From Lewinellaceae bacterium (lineage in GTDB: Bacteria; Bacteroidota; Bacteroidia; Chitinophagales; Saprospiraceae), in contig JACJYO010000020.1 in NCBI GenBank assembly GCA_020636075.1, forward strand, positions 1-22,664: a stretch of DNA of 22,664 bases, given 5' to 3'. Below the pieces are notes generated by a model. That model made no database searches. It was not told where the DNA came from and saw nothing but the letters and a program-made list of their open reading frames with translations. This document shows positions 1 through 8,559 of the stretch, in pieces. Made by a program: the position numbers and the translations under genes. Numbering within the stretch: position 1 is the stretch's first letter; each line of letters begins with the position of its first letter.

Positions 1-1925
1 GTTCGGAAAGGTGATGCCGGCAAGCCTTCCTGGTTATACAGGTTGGCCCCTTCCGGGTTGTCGGCCCAGGCATAGCGAACAGCTCGCGGTTGGGAAACCA
101 AGTTGCTCCAAACGAGGACTTTGTTTTCCAAAATGCGGGCGTTCGCCCAAACAAATACACCATCTGAACCGGCAATTGCAAATTGAGCAAGCGGCTGTCC
201 ATCGCGCGAAACAAGTCCGCTTCCAGTGTTTTTAAAGGAAAGTTCAATGGTATCCCCCTGAATCTTCATAGACTGGTACAATGGCCCGGAACTGACGACT
301 TGTTCATTTCCGTATGCGACTTTTTGCGCCACTAGTGAAAGTCGATGGCCCACAGCCTTTTTGTTGAGCGGGTGTATGTCATTCCACTCGCCGATATCGA
401 TGGTTACTGCCATTCCGGTATGGGGCAAGACCAGGGCTTTAAGTTGCGCTTCGCGCAATAGCGCCCAATTGCTTTGAACGGGCTGGGCGCGCGCCTCTAA
501 AAAATTGGCCAATTGCACGTACAAAAAAGGCAAGTCGGGTTGCCGCCAGTGCGCGCGCCAATCTGTGATCATAGCAGAAAAAAGTGCCAGGTAATCATTC
601 GGTCGTTCAGCATTGGATTCGCCCTGGTACCAGATCACGCCTTTTATCCGGTAGTTTACCACCGGAGCAATCATGGCATTGAACAAACCCAGCGGCTTCC
701 AGCGTATAAAAACTTCAGGCTCCAGCGCCGGCATTTCAGCGCCCAGTTTATATTTCCAGGGGCCCTTCAGGTCAATAGTTTTTCCCGCCACGGTGAGGGA
801 ATACGGTTTGTCGGGTACAAACCCGCCTTTGCCACCGGAATTGATTACGCGAACTACCAGTGTGTTGGCGCCCGCTTTCAACAGCCCGGCCGGGATTTCA
901 TAACGTCTGGGTGGATACTGGTAGCTGGTTGTTCCTACCAACACACCATTGACAAAAACAGAATCGGCATCGACAATTCGTCCAAGCAACAGTTTGGCCG
1001 GCGCGCCGGAAGCATCCACCCCTAGAGTAATTTCCTTTCTGAACCACACTGCGCCATGCACCGGCCCCAGTGCCTCGTTTGCCCAATAACCGGGGATATC
1101 CATTTCTGACCAGTGTTCCACCTGCAATTTCTGCGAAAACCAGGGAGTGTCAGGATTGCGATAACCTTCATCCAGGCTCCAAAGGGTACTGTACCACTGT
1201 TTCGACCGTTCCCGATTTTGCGTTTCAATCGAACGAATAAGTTGTGGATCCCTGAAACGAAGCGCTTCATTGTAATATTCCGGAAAAGCTTTCAAGGGCC
1301 CTTCACTGATCCAGGCTTCTACCGGGGAGCCGCCCAGACTTGCATTGATCAGACCTATCGGGATCTGGTATTTTTCGTATAAATCCAGTGCAAAAAAATA
1401 GGCAATCGCAGAGCATTTCAGGATAGTCTGCGGGTTTATGGAAATCCATTGGCCGCCCGGAATTTCCTGTTGCGGCGTGTTAAAATCATAGCGCTTGGGA
1501 ACTTCAAAATAGCGGATAAACGGGTTTTCCGACTTGGCAATTTCCTCCGGATACAATGGGCTTGCCCGGGCCAGGTTGAGTTCCATATTGGATTGGCCGG
1601 AACAAAGCCAAACGTCGCCCACGAGAATATCCCGGATGGTAATGGAATTCGTACCGGCGATGGTCATCGAATAAGGACCGCCTGCTTTAAGTGGTGAAAG
1701 ATGGATCGCCCATATGCCGGAGTCGCCTGTTGTTGTTTCAAATACCGTGTCGCGAAAAGTGACCGATACGGCCTCACCGGCATCTGCCCAGCCCCAAATC
1801 TTGACTGCTGCATCGCGCTGCAACACCATACCATCGCTGACCAGCTTAGGCAAACGAACTGCTCCGAACAGCTGAAAACAGCATAGCCAAAGCAAGGTCA
1901 GCGCGAGATTTTTTTTAACAGACAT
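1..1925 (-). CDS. Sialate O-acetylesterase-family (SASA, SGNH) carbohydrate esterase, 3' end cut by window edge
   Basis: Secreted esterase that probably removes O-acetyl groups from sugars. Read on the minus strand from ATG 1925-1923, the frame stays open for 641 codons to the window edge and ends ...LPASPFRT, which looks like the last residues of the family, so little is missing. Residues 1-22 form a signal peptide (MSVKKNLALTLLWLCCFQLF). The SGNH nucleophile block CSGQSNMEL has Ser109; WYQGESN lies at about 432-438; the C-terminal acid/His block EWNDIHP has Asp516 and His518. Residues about 265-385 (from GYWANEALG) look like the galactose-binding-like beta-sandwich often inserted in Bacteroidota members. 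It is the last visible gene of the GH67 operon, 39 bases after the GH3 stop. Family members are usually named sialate O-acetylesterase, but beside GH67 and GH3 xylan enzymes an acetyl-xylan or acetyl-xylooligosaccharide esterase is more likely (inference). Family assignment is firm; substrate is not. Confidence 0.9.
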   Translation of the reverse strand, partial: MSVKKNLALTLLWLCCFQLFGAVRLPKLVSDGMVLQRDAAVKIWGWADAGEAVSVTFRDTVFETTTGDSGIWAIHLSPLKAGGPYSMTIAGTNSITIRDILVGDVWLCSGQSNMELNLARASPLYPEEIAKSENPFIRYFEVPKRYDFNTPQQEIPGGQWISINPQTILKCSAIAYFFALDLYEKYQIPIGLINASLGGSPVEAWISEGPLKAFPEYYNEALRFRDPQLIRSIETQNRERSKQWYSTLWSLDEGYRNPDTPWFSQKLQVEHWSEMDIPGYWANEALGPVHGAVWFRKEITLGVDASGAPAKLLLGRIVDADSVFVNGVLVGTTSYQYPPRRYEIPAGLLKAGANTLVVRVINSGGKGGFVPDKPYSLTVAGKTIDLKGPWKYKLGAEMPALEPEVFIRWKPLGLFNAMIAPVVNYRIKGVIWYQGESNAERPNDYLALFSAMITDWRAHWRQPDLPFLYVQLANFLEARAQPVQSNWALLREAQLKALVLPHTGMAVTIDIGEWNDIHPLNKKAVGHRLSLVAQKVAYGNEQVVSSGPLYQSMKIQGDTIELSFKNTGSGLVSRDGQPLAQFAIAGSDGVFVWANARILENKVLVWSNLVSQPRAVRYAWADNPEGANLYNQEGLPASPFR

Positions 1926-1964
1926 GTCAATTTGTTTTTCCGGCGGTGGTATTAAAACGTTCAA

Positions 1965-4166
1965 TTATTTAACCTCAAAAACGGCCTCTGTCCAAGGTGC
2001 GGCACCAAGTGCCCGGCTGCGCGAAGACGGCACCGCCCCGCCGGCCATCACTTTGAATTTACCGGGCTCGATGCGCCGTTCACCGTTTTCATCAACCAGC
2101 ATCATCATTTCCGGAGTAATGCGCATGGTTACTTTTTGCGAGGCACCCGGAGCCAGATTGACCCGCTGGAAGGCTTTGAGTGCGTATTGGGGCACTGCCA
2201 CGGAGGCTTCCAAATCGCTTAGGTAAAGTTGCACCACCTCGTCAGCGCGATACTTTCCGGTGTTGGTCACCTGAAACTCGACATCGATTGGTTCGCCGGG
2301 TTTCACCGCCTGTTTGTTTGTTTTTAACTGGCTGTACTGAAAGGACGTATAGCTCAATCCGAATCCAAATGGAAACAAGGGCTCTTTTTCCATGTACCGG
2401 TACGTACGCCCGGCCATGGCGTAGTCATCGTAGGGTGGCAAGTCATCCGCCGACATTGGAACAGTGACCGGCAGCCGCCCGGAGGGAACCGCATCGCCGA
2501 AAAGCACGTCGGCTACACCGTTGCCACCTTGCTCGCCGGGATACCAGACAAACAGCAGCGCATCTGCCATTTCATACACTTCCGGACAAGCAACCGCACT
2601 GCCGCCGGTGAGCACCACCACGAGTTTTTTTGCCTTGGATCGGATCGTTTTTAAAAAATCAATTTGATTTTGGGGCAAGCCGATATCTACGCGATCGCCC
2701 AGATGGCGGGAAGCGATCGATTCGCCTTCCTCCCCTTCGATCAGCTGTGAAATACCGAGGCAGGCAATGGTAACCTCCGATTCGGCAGCTACACTGGAAA
2801 ACCAGTCCTGCGGATTCCGGTTGGGTTCATCCAGCAAGGCGCCCTGGCGGTATTTCACGGAGGTAGCCGGGCTTGCTTTTCCGACAATCCCCTCCAGAAT
2901 TGTCGTTAAATCTTCGCTCAGGCCATAGTAATTGGCTAACAGCGCCTGGACGTGCGCTGCCAGCGGCCCGCAAACAAAAATGCTCGCAACGTCTTTGCTA
3001 ACCGGCAGGGTATTGTCTTTGTTTTTCAACAAAACCACGGATTTAACAGCGGCTTCGCGGGCCAGTGCGATATTCTCCGGGCTGCGAATGGCTTCAGCGC
3101 CGATGTTGTCGTAGGGCCCGGTACCGGGTTGATCGAACAAGCCCAGTCGAAAACGGGTCGGGAAAAGTTCCCGCAGGTTTTTGTCGACTTCGGCTTCGGA
3201 GGTCAGTCCCTGCTTGATGGCTTCCCGAATTTCCGGGTAGGTACTGCCGCAGTTGAGGTTGCAGCCGAGGTTCAGGGCTAAAGCGGCGGCTTCCGGAGCC
3301 GTTGCCACCACGTTGTGTCCGTCAAAAAAGTCGCGGATTGCCCAGCAATCGGAAACGAAATATCCCTTGAATCCCCATTTTTTGCGCAGCACTTCCTGCA
3401 TCAGGTAAGGGTGGGCACAACAGGGGTCTCCGTTGGTACGGTTGTAGGCGCCCATCACGCCTTCCACTCTGCCCTCTTTCACCAGTGCTTCGAACGCCGG
3501 CAAGTATGTTTCCCAAAGGTCTTTCATGCTGACGCGTGCATCGAACTCATGCCGCAGCGCCTCCGGGCCGCTGTGCACGGCATAGTGCTTGGCCAGGGCG
3601 GCGGCTTTTACATAATTCGGGTTATCGCCTTGCAGGCCTTTCACCAAAGCCAAACCGATCCGGGAGGTTAAATACGGGTCTTCGCCGTAGGTTTCCTGCC
3701 CGCGTCCCCATCGGGGGTCGCGAAAGATATTGATGTTGGGCGTCCAGAAAGTCAAGCCCTGGTAGCGTTCGCGGTAGCCCCGGGCTGCCGACAGGTTGTA
3801 TTTTGCCCTGGCTTCATTGGCAATGGCGCTTCCGATCCGGTGCACCAGATCGGTATCGAAGGTGGCAGCGATTCCGATGGCTTGCGGGAATACCGTTGCC
3901 CGGCCATTTCGGGCTACCCCGTGCAAGCATTCATTCCACCAGTTGTATGCCGGGATACTCAGCCGTTCAACGGCAGGCGCATTGTAGGACAATTGATCAA
4001 TTTTTTCTTCCAAAGTCAAACGCCCGATCAGATCATCAACCCGTTGCTCCACCGATAATTTGGGATTCTGAAAGGGGTAATCCATTGCTTGCGCCCGGAT
4101 TCCGGAATAGCAAGACAAGCAAAACAAAAGCAACAGAGAAAGTCGAATAAGCCGTTGAAAGTGCAT
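1965..4166 (-). CDS. Glycoside hydrolase family 3 protein, probable xylan 1,4-beta-xylosidase
   Basis: Exo-acting beta-glycosidase of 733 residues, likely releasing xylose from xylooligosaccharides in the periplasm. Residues 1-26 are a signal peptide ending ...GIRAQA. The N-terminal GH3 barrel has YNWWNECLHGVAR (about 74-86), typical of the beta-xylosidase branch, then NIFRDPRWGRGQETYGEDP, KHYAVHSG (about 193-200) and GYFVSDCW with the expected nucleophile Asp273. The second alpha/beta-sandwich domain spans about 370-600, with GEEGE near 478-482 in the region that usually supplies the acid/base Glu. A fibronectin-III-like domain covers about 620-715. Length and domain order fit a complete three-domain GH3. 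It starts 21 bases after the uxuA stop and is followed after 39 bases by the esterase, so it is co-transcribed with GH67. Beta-glucosidase activity cannot be excluded; the WWNE motif and the operon favour xylosidase. Confidence 0.93.
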   Translation of the reverse strand: MHFQRLIRLSLLLLFCLSCYSGIRAQAMDYPFQNPKLSVEQRVDDLIGRLTLEEKIDQLSYNAPAVERLSIPAYNWWNECLHGVARNGRATVFPQAIGIAATFDTDLVHRIGSAIANEARAKYNLSAARGYRERYQGLTFWTPNINIFRDPRWGRGQETYGEDPYLTSRIGLALVKGLQGDNPNYVKAAALAKHYAVHSGPEALRHEFDARVSMKDLWETYLPAFEALVKEGRVEGVMGAYNRTNGDPCCAHPYLMQEVLRKKWGFKGYFVSDCWAIRDFFDGHNVVATAPEAAALALNLGCNLNCGSTYPEIREAIKQGLTSEAEVDKNLRELFPTRFRLGLFDQPGTGPYDNIGAEAIRSPENIALAREAAVKSVVLLKNKDNTLPVSKDVASIFVCGPLAAHVQALLANYYGLSEDLTTILEGIVGKASPATSVKYRQGALLDEPNRNPQDWFSSVAAESEVTIACLGISQLIEGEEGESIASRHLGDRVDIGLPQNQIDFLKTIRSKAKKLVVVLTGGSAVACPEVYEMADALLFVWYPGEQGGNGVADVLFGDAVPSGRLPVTVPMSADDLPPYDDYAMAGRTYRYMEKEPLFPFGFGLSYTSFQYSQLKTNKQAVKPGEPIDVEFQVTNTGKYRADEVVQLYLSDLEASVAVPQYALKAFQRVNLAPGASQKVTMRITPEMMMLVDENGERRIEPGKFKVMAGGAVPSSRSRALGAAPWTEAVFEVK

Positions 4167-4187
4167 AAGTAAAATCGTTTAAGGTGA

Positions 4188-5351
4188 TCAATGGAGCATG
4201 CGTGCAGCCAGGCCACGTTCAAGACCACGTAGCTCAGCCAGGCCGCGCAGGCGCCCTATGGCAGAATAACCGGGATATGTTTTTTTATGTAAATCGTCCA
4301 GCATTTGATGGCCGTGGTCGGGGCGCATCGGGATAGGCTGACCGGTACGTTGCATGAGTTCGAGAATATCAGCCACCAGGGCCGGCAAATCCGTATCGCC
4401 TTCGAGATGGGGAGCTTCAAAAAAATTGCCCTGTTCGTCGCGTTTGGTATTGCGCAGGTGCAGAAAATGTACGCGCTCGCCAAAGCGATTGAACATCCGG
4501 CGGATATCGTTGTCGGCGCGCGCGCCGAAAGAGCCGGTACAAAAACACAGCCCATTCGCCGTCGACGGCGCTGCAGCCAGTAATTGTTCAACGTCTTCCT
4601 CCGTGCTGACCACGCGAGGAAGTCCCAACACCGGATAAGGTGGATCATCCGGATGAATAGCCATTTTCAAACCCGATGCTTCCGCCACCGGGACCACTTC
4701 CTGCAAAAATTCGAACAGGTGTTTTTTTAGCAGTGCTGGGCTAATTTGGGCGTAGCCCTGAAGCGCCTCCAGCACTTGGGCCGGCGTAAATGCCTCGTCG
4801 CTACCCGGAAGCCCGAGGAGGATATTTCGAAACAGGGTTTGCTTTTCGGCGTCCGACATACCGGCAAGCCGTTTTTCAGCTGCCCGGATCTCAGCATCGG
4901 TGTAATCGTTTTCGGCGCCGGGGCGTTTTAGTAAAAACAGGTCGAAAGCGATAAAGGCCAGTTTTTCAAAACGGAGTGCCCGGGCGCCATCGGGCAAGGT
5001 GTAGGCATGGTCGGTGCGAAGCCAGTCGAGAATGGGCATGAAATTGTAGGTGACTACTTTCAAGCCACAGGCGGCTACATTGTGCAGGCTTTGCTTGTAA
5101 TTGTCGATAAGTTGTTTCCAGTCGCCTGTCTGCCGTTTGATATGCTCATGGACCGGCATGCTTTCTATAACCGTCCAGCGCAACCCGGCAGCTTCGATCA
5201 TTTTCAGGCGCGCTTCAATTTCCTCCACTGGCCATACAGCTCCGTAAGGAATATGGTGCAGTGCCGTGACTACCGAAGAGCAGCCCGCTTGCCGGATATC
5301 GGCCAGACTTACCGGGTCGTTGGGGCCAAACCAGCGCATGGATTGTTCCAT
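4188..5351 (-). CDS. uxuA: D-mannonate dehydratase
   Basis: Converts D-mannonate to 2-keto-3-deoxy-D-gluconate in the cytoplasm, the third step of glucuronate breakdown. The whole protein matches the UxuA family: start MEQSMRWFGPNDPVSL, then TALHHIPYG, MAIHPDDPP, CFCTGSFGAR, FLHLRN and RPDHGHQM. His233, Cys271, His298 and Asp345 (numbered from this start) lie in the blocks that supply the metal ligands of the (beta/alpha)8 enzyme. The frame is open further upstream to ATG 5396, but that would overlap the end of the preceding SDR gene, and other family members begin at the FRW(Y/F)GPNDPV block, so ATG 5351-5349 is preferred; this leaves 19 bases after the SDR stop. No clear Shine-Dalgarno site is visible. 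The 388-residue length is normal. With GH67 upstream it handles the released glucuronic acid. Confidence 0.95.
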   Translation of the reverse strand: MEQSMRWFGPNDPVSLADIRQAGCSSVVTALHHIPYGAVWPVEEIEARLKMIEAAGLRWTVIESMPVHEHIKRQTGDWKQLIDNYKQSLHNVAACGLKVVTYNFMPILDWLRTDHAYTLPDGARALRFEKLAFIAFDLFLLKRPGAENDYTDAEIRAAEKRLAGMSDAEKQTLFRNILLGLPGSDEAFTPAQVLEALQGYAQISPALLKKHLFEFLQEVVPVAEASGLKMAIHPDDPPYPVLGLPRVVSTEEDVEQLLAAAPSTANGLCFCTGSFGARADNDIRRMFNRFGERVHFLHLRNTKRDEQGNFFEAPHLEGDTDLPALVADILELMQRTGQPIPMRPDHGHQMLDDLHKKTYPGYSAIGRLRGLAELRGLERGLAARMLH

Positions 5352-5370
5352 CCAAATCATATCTGAGAAA

Positions 5371-6141
5371 TTAGTAGCCAATTGCATTTCCGCCATCCAC
5401 TTTCAGGGTTTCACCTGTAATAAATCCGGCAGATTCTGAGCAAAGGAAATAAACTGCATTTGCAATATCGGTCGGGTCTCCCATTTTTCCCATTGGTGTT
5501 CGGGAGAGTACTTTTCGTTTTCGTTCGGGGTCGCCATTAAAGGCTTTTTCGGTCATGGCTGTTGTGATATAACCCGGCGCCACACAGTTGACCCGTAAGC
5601 CCATGGGGGATAATTCGACAGCCATGGCGCGGGTCATGCCTTCCAGACCGGCTTTTGCGGCGGCGTAGGCAACAACCTGCGGAATACCGTACCAGGCAGC
5701 CATCGAACTGATATGGATAATGGAGCCATTTTTCCGGGGGACCATCGCTGTGGCCACTTCCCGCGAAAGCACGAATGCAGCAGCCAGATTCGTTTGCAAG
5801 ACGAGCATAAACTCGGCATTACTGACTTCGAGAAAAGGTTTTTTCAGGTTTATTCCGGCATTATTCACCAGGACATCGATTTGCCCGTGTTTTTCAATTA
5901 GTGCCTGAATAAATGGTGGAATTTGATCCAGCTGTTCCAAATCAAGTTGGGCTGTTTGGCAGTTTTCACCCAATGCGTGTTGCGCCTTTAGAAGTTTGTC
6001 GGCGTTGCGTCCAATGATATACGTGAGATATTCGTGTTCGATAAATTTTTGAGCGATCGCGAAACCTATACCTGAGCTGCCTCCGGTTACTATGGCAATT
6101 TTTCTTGTAGTCATCCCGTAGATGTGGGTGTTAAAAATCAT
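5371..6141 (-). CDS. SDR-family oxidoreductase, probable D-mannonate oxidoreductase (fructuronate reductase)
   Basis: NAD(P)-dependent classical short-chain dehydrogenase, 256 residues. It has the cofactor motif TGGSSGIG (19-26), NNAG (93-96), active-site Asn118, Ser146 (HISSM), Tyr159 and Lys163 in YAAAK, the PG block near 189, and the C-terminal GETLKVDGGNAIGY. Start ATG 6141 has an AAGGAAAG Shine-Dalgarno-like site just upstream (6146-6153, minus strand) and lies 10 bases after the GH67 stop; Met10 (MTTRKIAIVTGG) is an alternative. An open frame extends further upstream but only inside the GH67 gene. Position between GH67 and uxuA suggests reduction of D-fructuronate to D-mannonate, the step done by an SDR-type UxuB (YjmF) in Bacillus. 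No glucuronate isomerase (uxaC) is in the window. Sequence alone does not settle the substrate: SDRs of this shape also act as 2-deoxy-gluconate or aldose dehydrogenases. Confidence 0.85.
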   Translation of the reverse strand: MIFNTHIYGMTTRKIAIVTGGSSGIGFAIAQKFIEHEYLTYIIGRNADKLLKAQHALGENCQTAQLDLEQLDQIPPFIQALIEKHGQIDVLVNNAGINLKKPFLEVSNAEFMLVLQTNLAAAFVLSREVATAMVPRKNGSIIHISSMAAWYGIPQVVAYAAAKAGLEGMTRAMAVELSPMGLRVNCVAPGYITTAMTEKAFNGDPERKRKVLSRTPMGKMGDPTDIANAVYFLCSESAGFITGETLKVDGGNAIGY

Positions 6142-6151
6142 ATTTCTTTCC

Positions 6152-8317
6152 TTACCACCTGGGTTTAGTACCTGGCGCGTAAGGGAACGAGCGGCTTTTA
6201 AAGTATTCCAATGTTTTTTGGGGAGGGTCGAAGCCGGCCGGAAATGGCAATCCTGAAATAGATTGAAAATACGACAGGCAAGCATCCCGCCACCAGCGAG
6301 CCTCCTTCTCCTGAATATGGAGCATCATGTCTACTTCGTTGTAGCGCTCGGAATCAATTTTACCAACAACCGAATTCCAAATGGCATGCATGCGCACTAC
6401 CCCGTCACAGCCGGCATCGTATTGGCGGCACAGCGCCTCCCATAGGCTTTGTCCCGAATCAAGTGTGTCGGTCCACCTAACCCGGTGAAACCAGAGCAGG
6501 TATTTTTCCGGACATTCCGTTGGCGATTCAAAGCGGGAATGCCAGGGTTCGAAATACTGGCTGGTTGCGTTGCTACCGGTTGCTGTACGGTCAAAACCGA
6601 TGCCTTGACGATCTGCCTGATGATAATATGTCGGGTTCCATTCGCGCTGCGAAAGATCATTCACCCAAGGGCCGGGGCCATAGTGATGGCCGGTATCAAA
6701 GAGATGGTGAAGACCTAAGGGCGTCATGTATTGCACACAAATTTCATGAGACATCAGCATCAGAGCGGACACTGCACGAATAACATCCGGTTCATTCGAG
6801 AAGGTCATGCGAATCCATTCGTCGGCAATTTCCGCCGCATCCATGTCAGGGTCCCAGGCAAGCCTGCCATAGGCAAACCAGTTGGATTGTCCGAAAAGAT
6901 GCCCGGTCCAGTTGCGATCGTTACCGATATTGGAGACGCCGGCCATACCGCTGAGCGCATGGTTATCCAGTTGGCCATCAATGATTTTGGCGACTTCGGA
7001 GCCGGGGCCTTTTGCATAGGTGTCAAACTTCAGGGCTTCAGTGTACATCGGCGCGAGGTATACCAAATGCGTGCCCTGGCCCAGGTATTCCTGGGTAATT
7101 TGGAATTCCATCATCAGCGGCGTTTTGGGCATCGCGCCAAACATCGGATGCACGGGTTCCCGCGGCTGAAAATCGATAGGGCCGTTTTTTACCTGCACCA
7201 ACACATTTTTCCGGAAACTGCCATCCAACGGAACAAATTCATTGTATGCCAGCTTGGCCCTGTCTTCATTTGCTGCATTGCTGTAGACAAAAGCCCGCCA
7301 CATGACGACGCCATTGTAGGGCGCCAGGGCATCGGCCAACATATTTGCACCGTCAGCGTGCGTGCGGTTGTAATTTTGCGGCCCGGGTTGGCCTTCGGAA
7401 TTGGCTTTGACCAGAAATCCCCCGAAATCAGGGATCAACTTGTAAATTTCTGCCACTTTTTCTTGCCACCAGGATTGCACACGCGGGTCAAGCGGATCGG
7501 CGGTTGGCAAACCATCCAGTTCAATTGGCGCACTAAAGCGGGCTGTCAGGTAAACTTTGATCCCGTAAGGTCGAAACACATCTGCCAACGCCTTGATTTT
7601 ATCCAGATAATCGGCGCGGAAGATCAGGGCGTTGGCATTGACATTGGTCAGGACGGTTCCGTTAATTCCGATTGAAGCATTTGCACGGGCGTAGTCGGTA
7701 TACCGTGGTGAGATAAAATCCGGCAAGCGATGCCAATCCCAAATGGAGCATCCGGCATATCCCCGCTCAACAGTTCGATCGAGATTATCCCAATGGTTGA
7801 GCAGGCGGCGTTTTATTTTGGGGTTGCTTACAATTGACAGGTTTTCAATGGGTTGCTGAGTCTGTAGCAGGCGCAGGAAATGGAAAACGCCGTACAAAAC
7901 GCCTATGTCGGAATTGCCGGTGATTACCGTAACCGGGAAATTGCCCGAAGACGTTGTATAAATGGCATAGCCTTCTGCGTCCACCTGATCCAGCTGTTGG
8001 GCTGCACCTAAACTCCGGATCAGTGGTGAATCGTGCGGTGTACCGACGGCCAATGACCCTGTGGGTGATAATTCTGTCGACTCTGGAATTTGCTTGTTCA
8101 GAAGCCCTTGGAGGCCCAGGCGAAGTTCATTTCGAGCAGATTCGACCACTTGAGAATTACCAAATACGGCCCAGGTGGCTATGGAATTTGTATATCTTTG
8201 AAGCAGATTCGCATTTTGAATACGGTTATACCGCAACCAAAGTTGGTACCCGTCCTCGGCATTTGCAAAAATGGAGGTGAACATGCATACCCAAATAATT
8301 AAACCAAGACGAATCAT
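6152..8317 (-). CDS. GH67 alpha-glucuronidase (xylan alpha-1,2-glucuronidase)
   Basis: Removes (4-O-methyl-)glucuronic acid from the non-reducing end of aldouronic acids derived from glucuronoxylan. The protein has an N-terminal hexosaminidase-like domain to about residue 135, a TIM barrel with RLLNHWDNLDRTVERGYAG, and the C-terminal helical region. Family catalytic blocks are present: GFLVKANSEGQPGP with the general acid Glu308, VKNGPIDFQPREP with Asp382 and MEFQITQEYLGQG with Glu410 (numbered from ATG 8317). Start 8317 gives a signal peptide (MIRLGLIIWVCMFTSIFANA), so the enzyme is probably periplasmic; an in-frame ATG at 8359 adds 14 polar residues before it and is less likely. Length of 721 residues is normal. 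First gene of the minus-strand operon, with a promoter and palindrome upstream shared with the divergent LacI regulator gene. The downstream SDR starts 10 bases after its stop. Confidence 0.95.
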   Translation of the reverse strand: MIRLGLIIWVCMFTSIFANAEDGYQLWLRYNRIQNANLLQRYTNSIATWAVFGNSQVVESARNELRLGLQGLLNKQIPESTELSPTGSLAVGTPHDSPLIRSLGAAQQLDQVDAEGYAIYTTSSGNFPVTVITGNSDIGVLYGVFHFLRLLQTQQPIENLSIVSNPKIKRRLLNHWDNLDRTVERGYAGCSIWDWHRLPDFISPRYTDYARANASIGINGTVLTNVNANALIFRADYLDKIKALADVFRPYGIKVYLTARFSAPIELDGLPTADPLDPRVQSWWQEKVAEIYKLIPDFGGFLVKANSEGQPGPQNYNRTHADGANMLADALAPYNGVVMWRAFVYSNAANEDRAKLAYNEFVPLDGSFRKNVLVQVKNGPIDFQPREPVHPMFGAMPKTPLMMEFQITQEYLGQGTHLVYLAPMYTEALKFDTYAKGPGSEVAKIIDGQLDNHALSGMAGVSNIGNDRNWTGHLFGQSNWFAYGRLAWDPDMDAAEIADEWIRMTFSNEPDVIRAVSALMLMSHEICVQYMTPLGLHHLFDTGHHYGPGPWVNDLSQREWNPTYYHQADRQGIGFDRTATGSNATSQYFEPWHSRFESPTECPEKYLLWFHRVRWTDTLDSGQSLWEALCRQYDAGCDGVVRMHAIWNSVVGKIDSERYNEVDMMLHIQEKEARWWRDACLSYFQSISGLPFPAGFDPPQKTLEYFKSRSFPYAPGTKPRW

Positions 8318-8424
8318 AAATTGCGGATAGTGTTCAAGTTCTTCACCGTAGCAATCCAAATTAATGGCTGATATTTCACCGTAGTAAAACTTTCAGAAAG
8401 CGGTGAGTCTGACAAAAACAGAAG

Positions 8425-8453
8425 CGAAACTATAAAAAATCTGAATGCAACAA
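8425..8453 (-). promoter_or_regulatory. Putative Bacteroidota-type promoter of the GH67 operon
   Basis: On the minus strand a TTG (8453-8451) is followed after exactly 18 bases by TAGTTTCG (8432-8425), one base off the Bacteroidota -7 consensus TAnnTTTG, with the expected -33/-7 spacing. The TTG is the last three bases of the CAATCGATTG palindrome, so a bound regulator would cover the -33 element. It lies about 110 bases upstream of the GH67 start. Pattern match only; no transcript evidence. Confidence 0.45.
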
Positions 8454-8460
8454 TCGATTG
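8451..8460. promoter_or_regulatory. Putative LacI-family operator, site 1 (CAATCGATTG)
   Basis: A perfect 10-base palindrome CAATCGATTG with a central CG, the usual layout of LacI-family operators, sits in the region between the divergent LacI gene and the GH67 operon. Its 12-base minus-strand form CGCAATCGATTG (8462-8451) recurs exactly upstream of the dehydratase operon (13809-13820, plus orientation). A second small palindrome, TTGCGCAA (8458-8465), overlaps it. Confidence 0.6.
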
Positions 8461-8559
8461 CGCAAGTTGTTTTTAAAAAGAATCGGGTTTAATCCAAAAT
8501 CCCGGAATACAAGCTGGCATATTAACCCGAACTTTGATTATTGGAACTGAAGTTTGTAT

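Noticed and set aside
513..1025. 170-codon plus-strand open frame
   Set aside because: Antisense to the SASA esterase, which reads through the whole interval with both SGNH blocks.
2713..2725. GCGATCGATTCGC, similar to the operator
   Set aside because: Inside the GH3 coding region and with different half-sites; not an exact match to CAATCGATTG.
5352..5396. Upstream start for uxuA at 5396
   Set aside because: Would overlap the SDR gene end by 26 bases and add 15 residues not typical of the family.
6731..7675. 314-codon plus-strand open frame
   Set aside because: Lies fully antisense to the GH67 gene, whose catalytic motifs are intact; composition is that of a shadow frame and no domain is visible.
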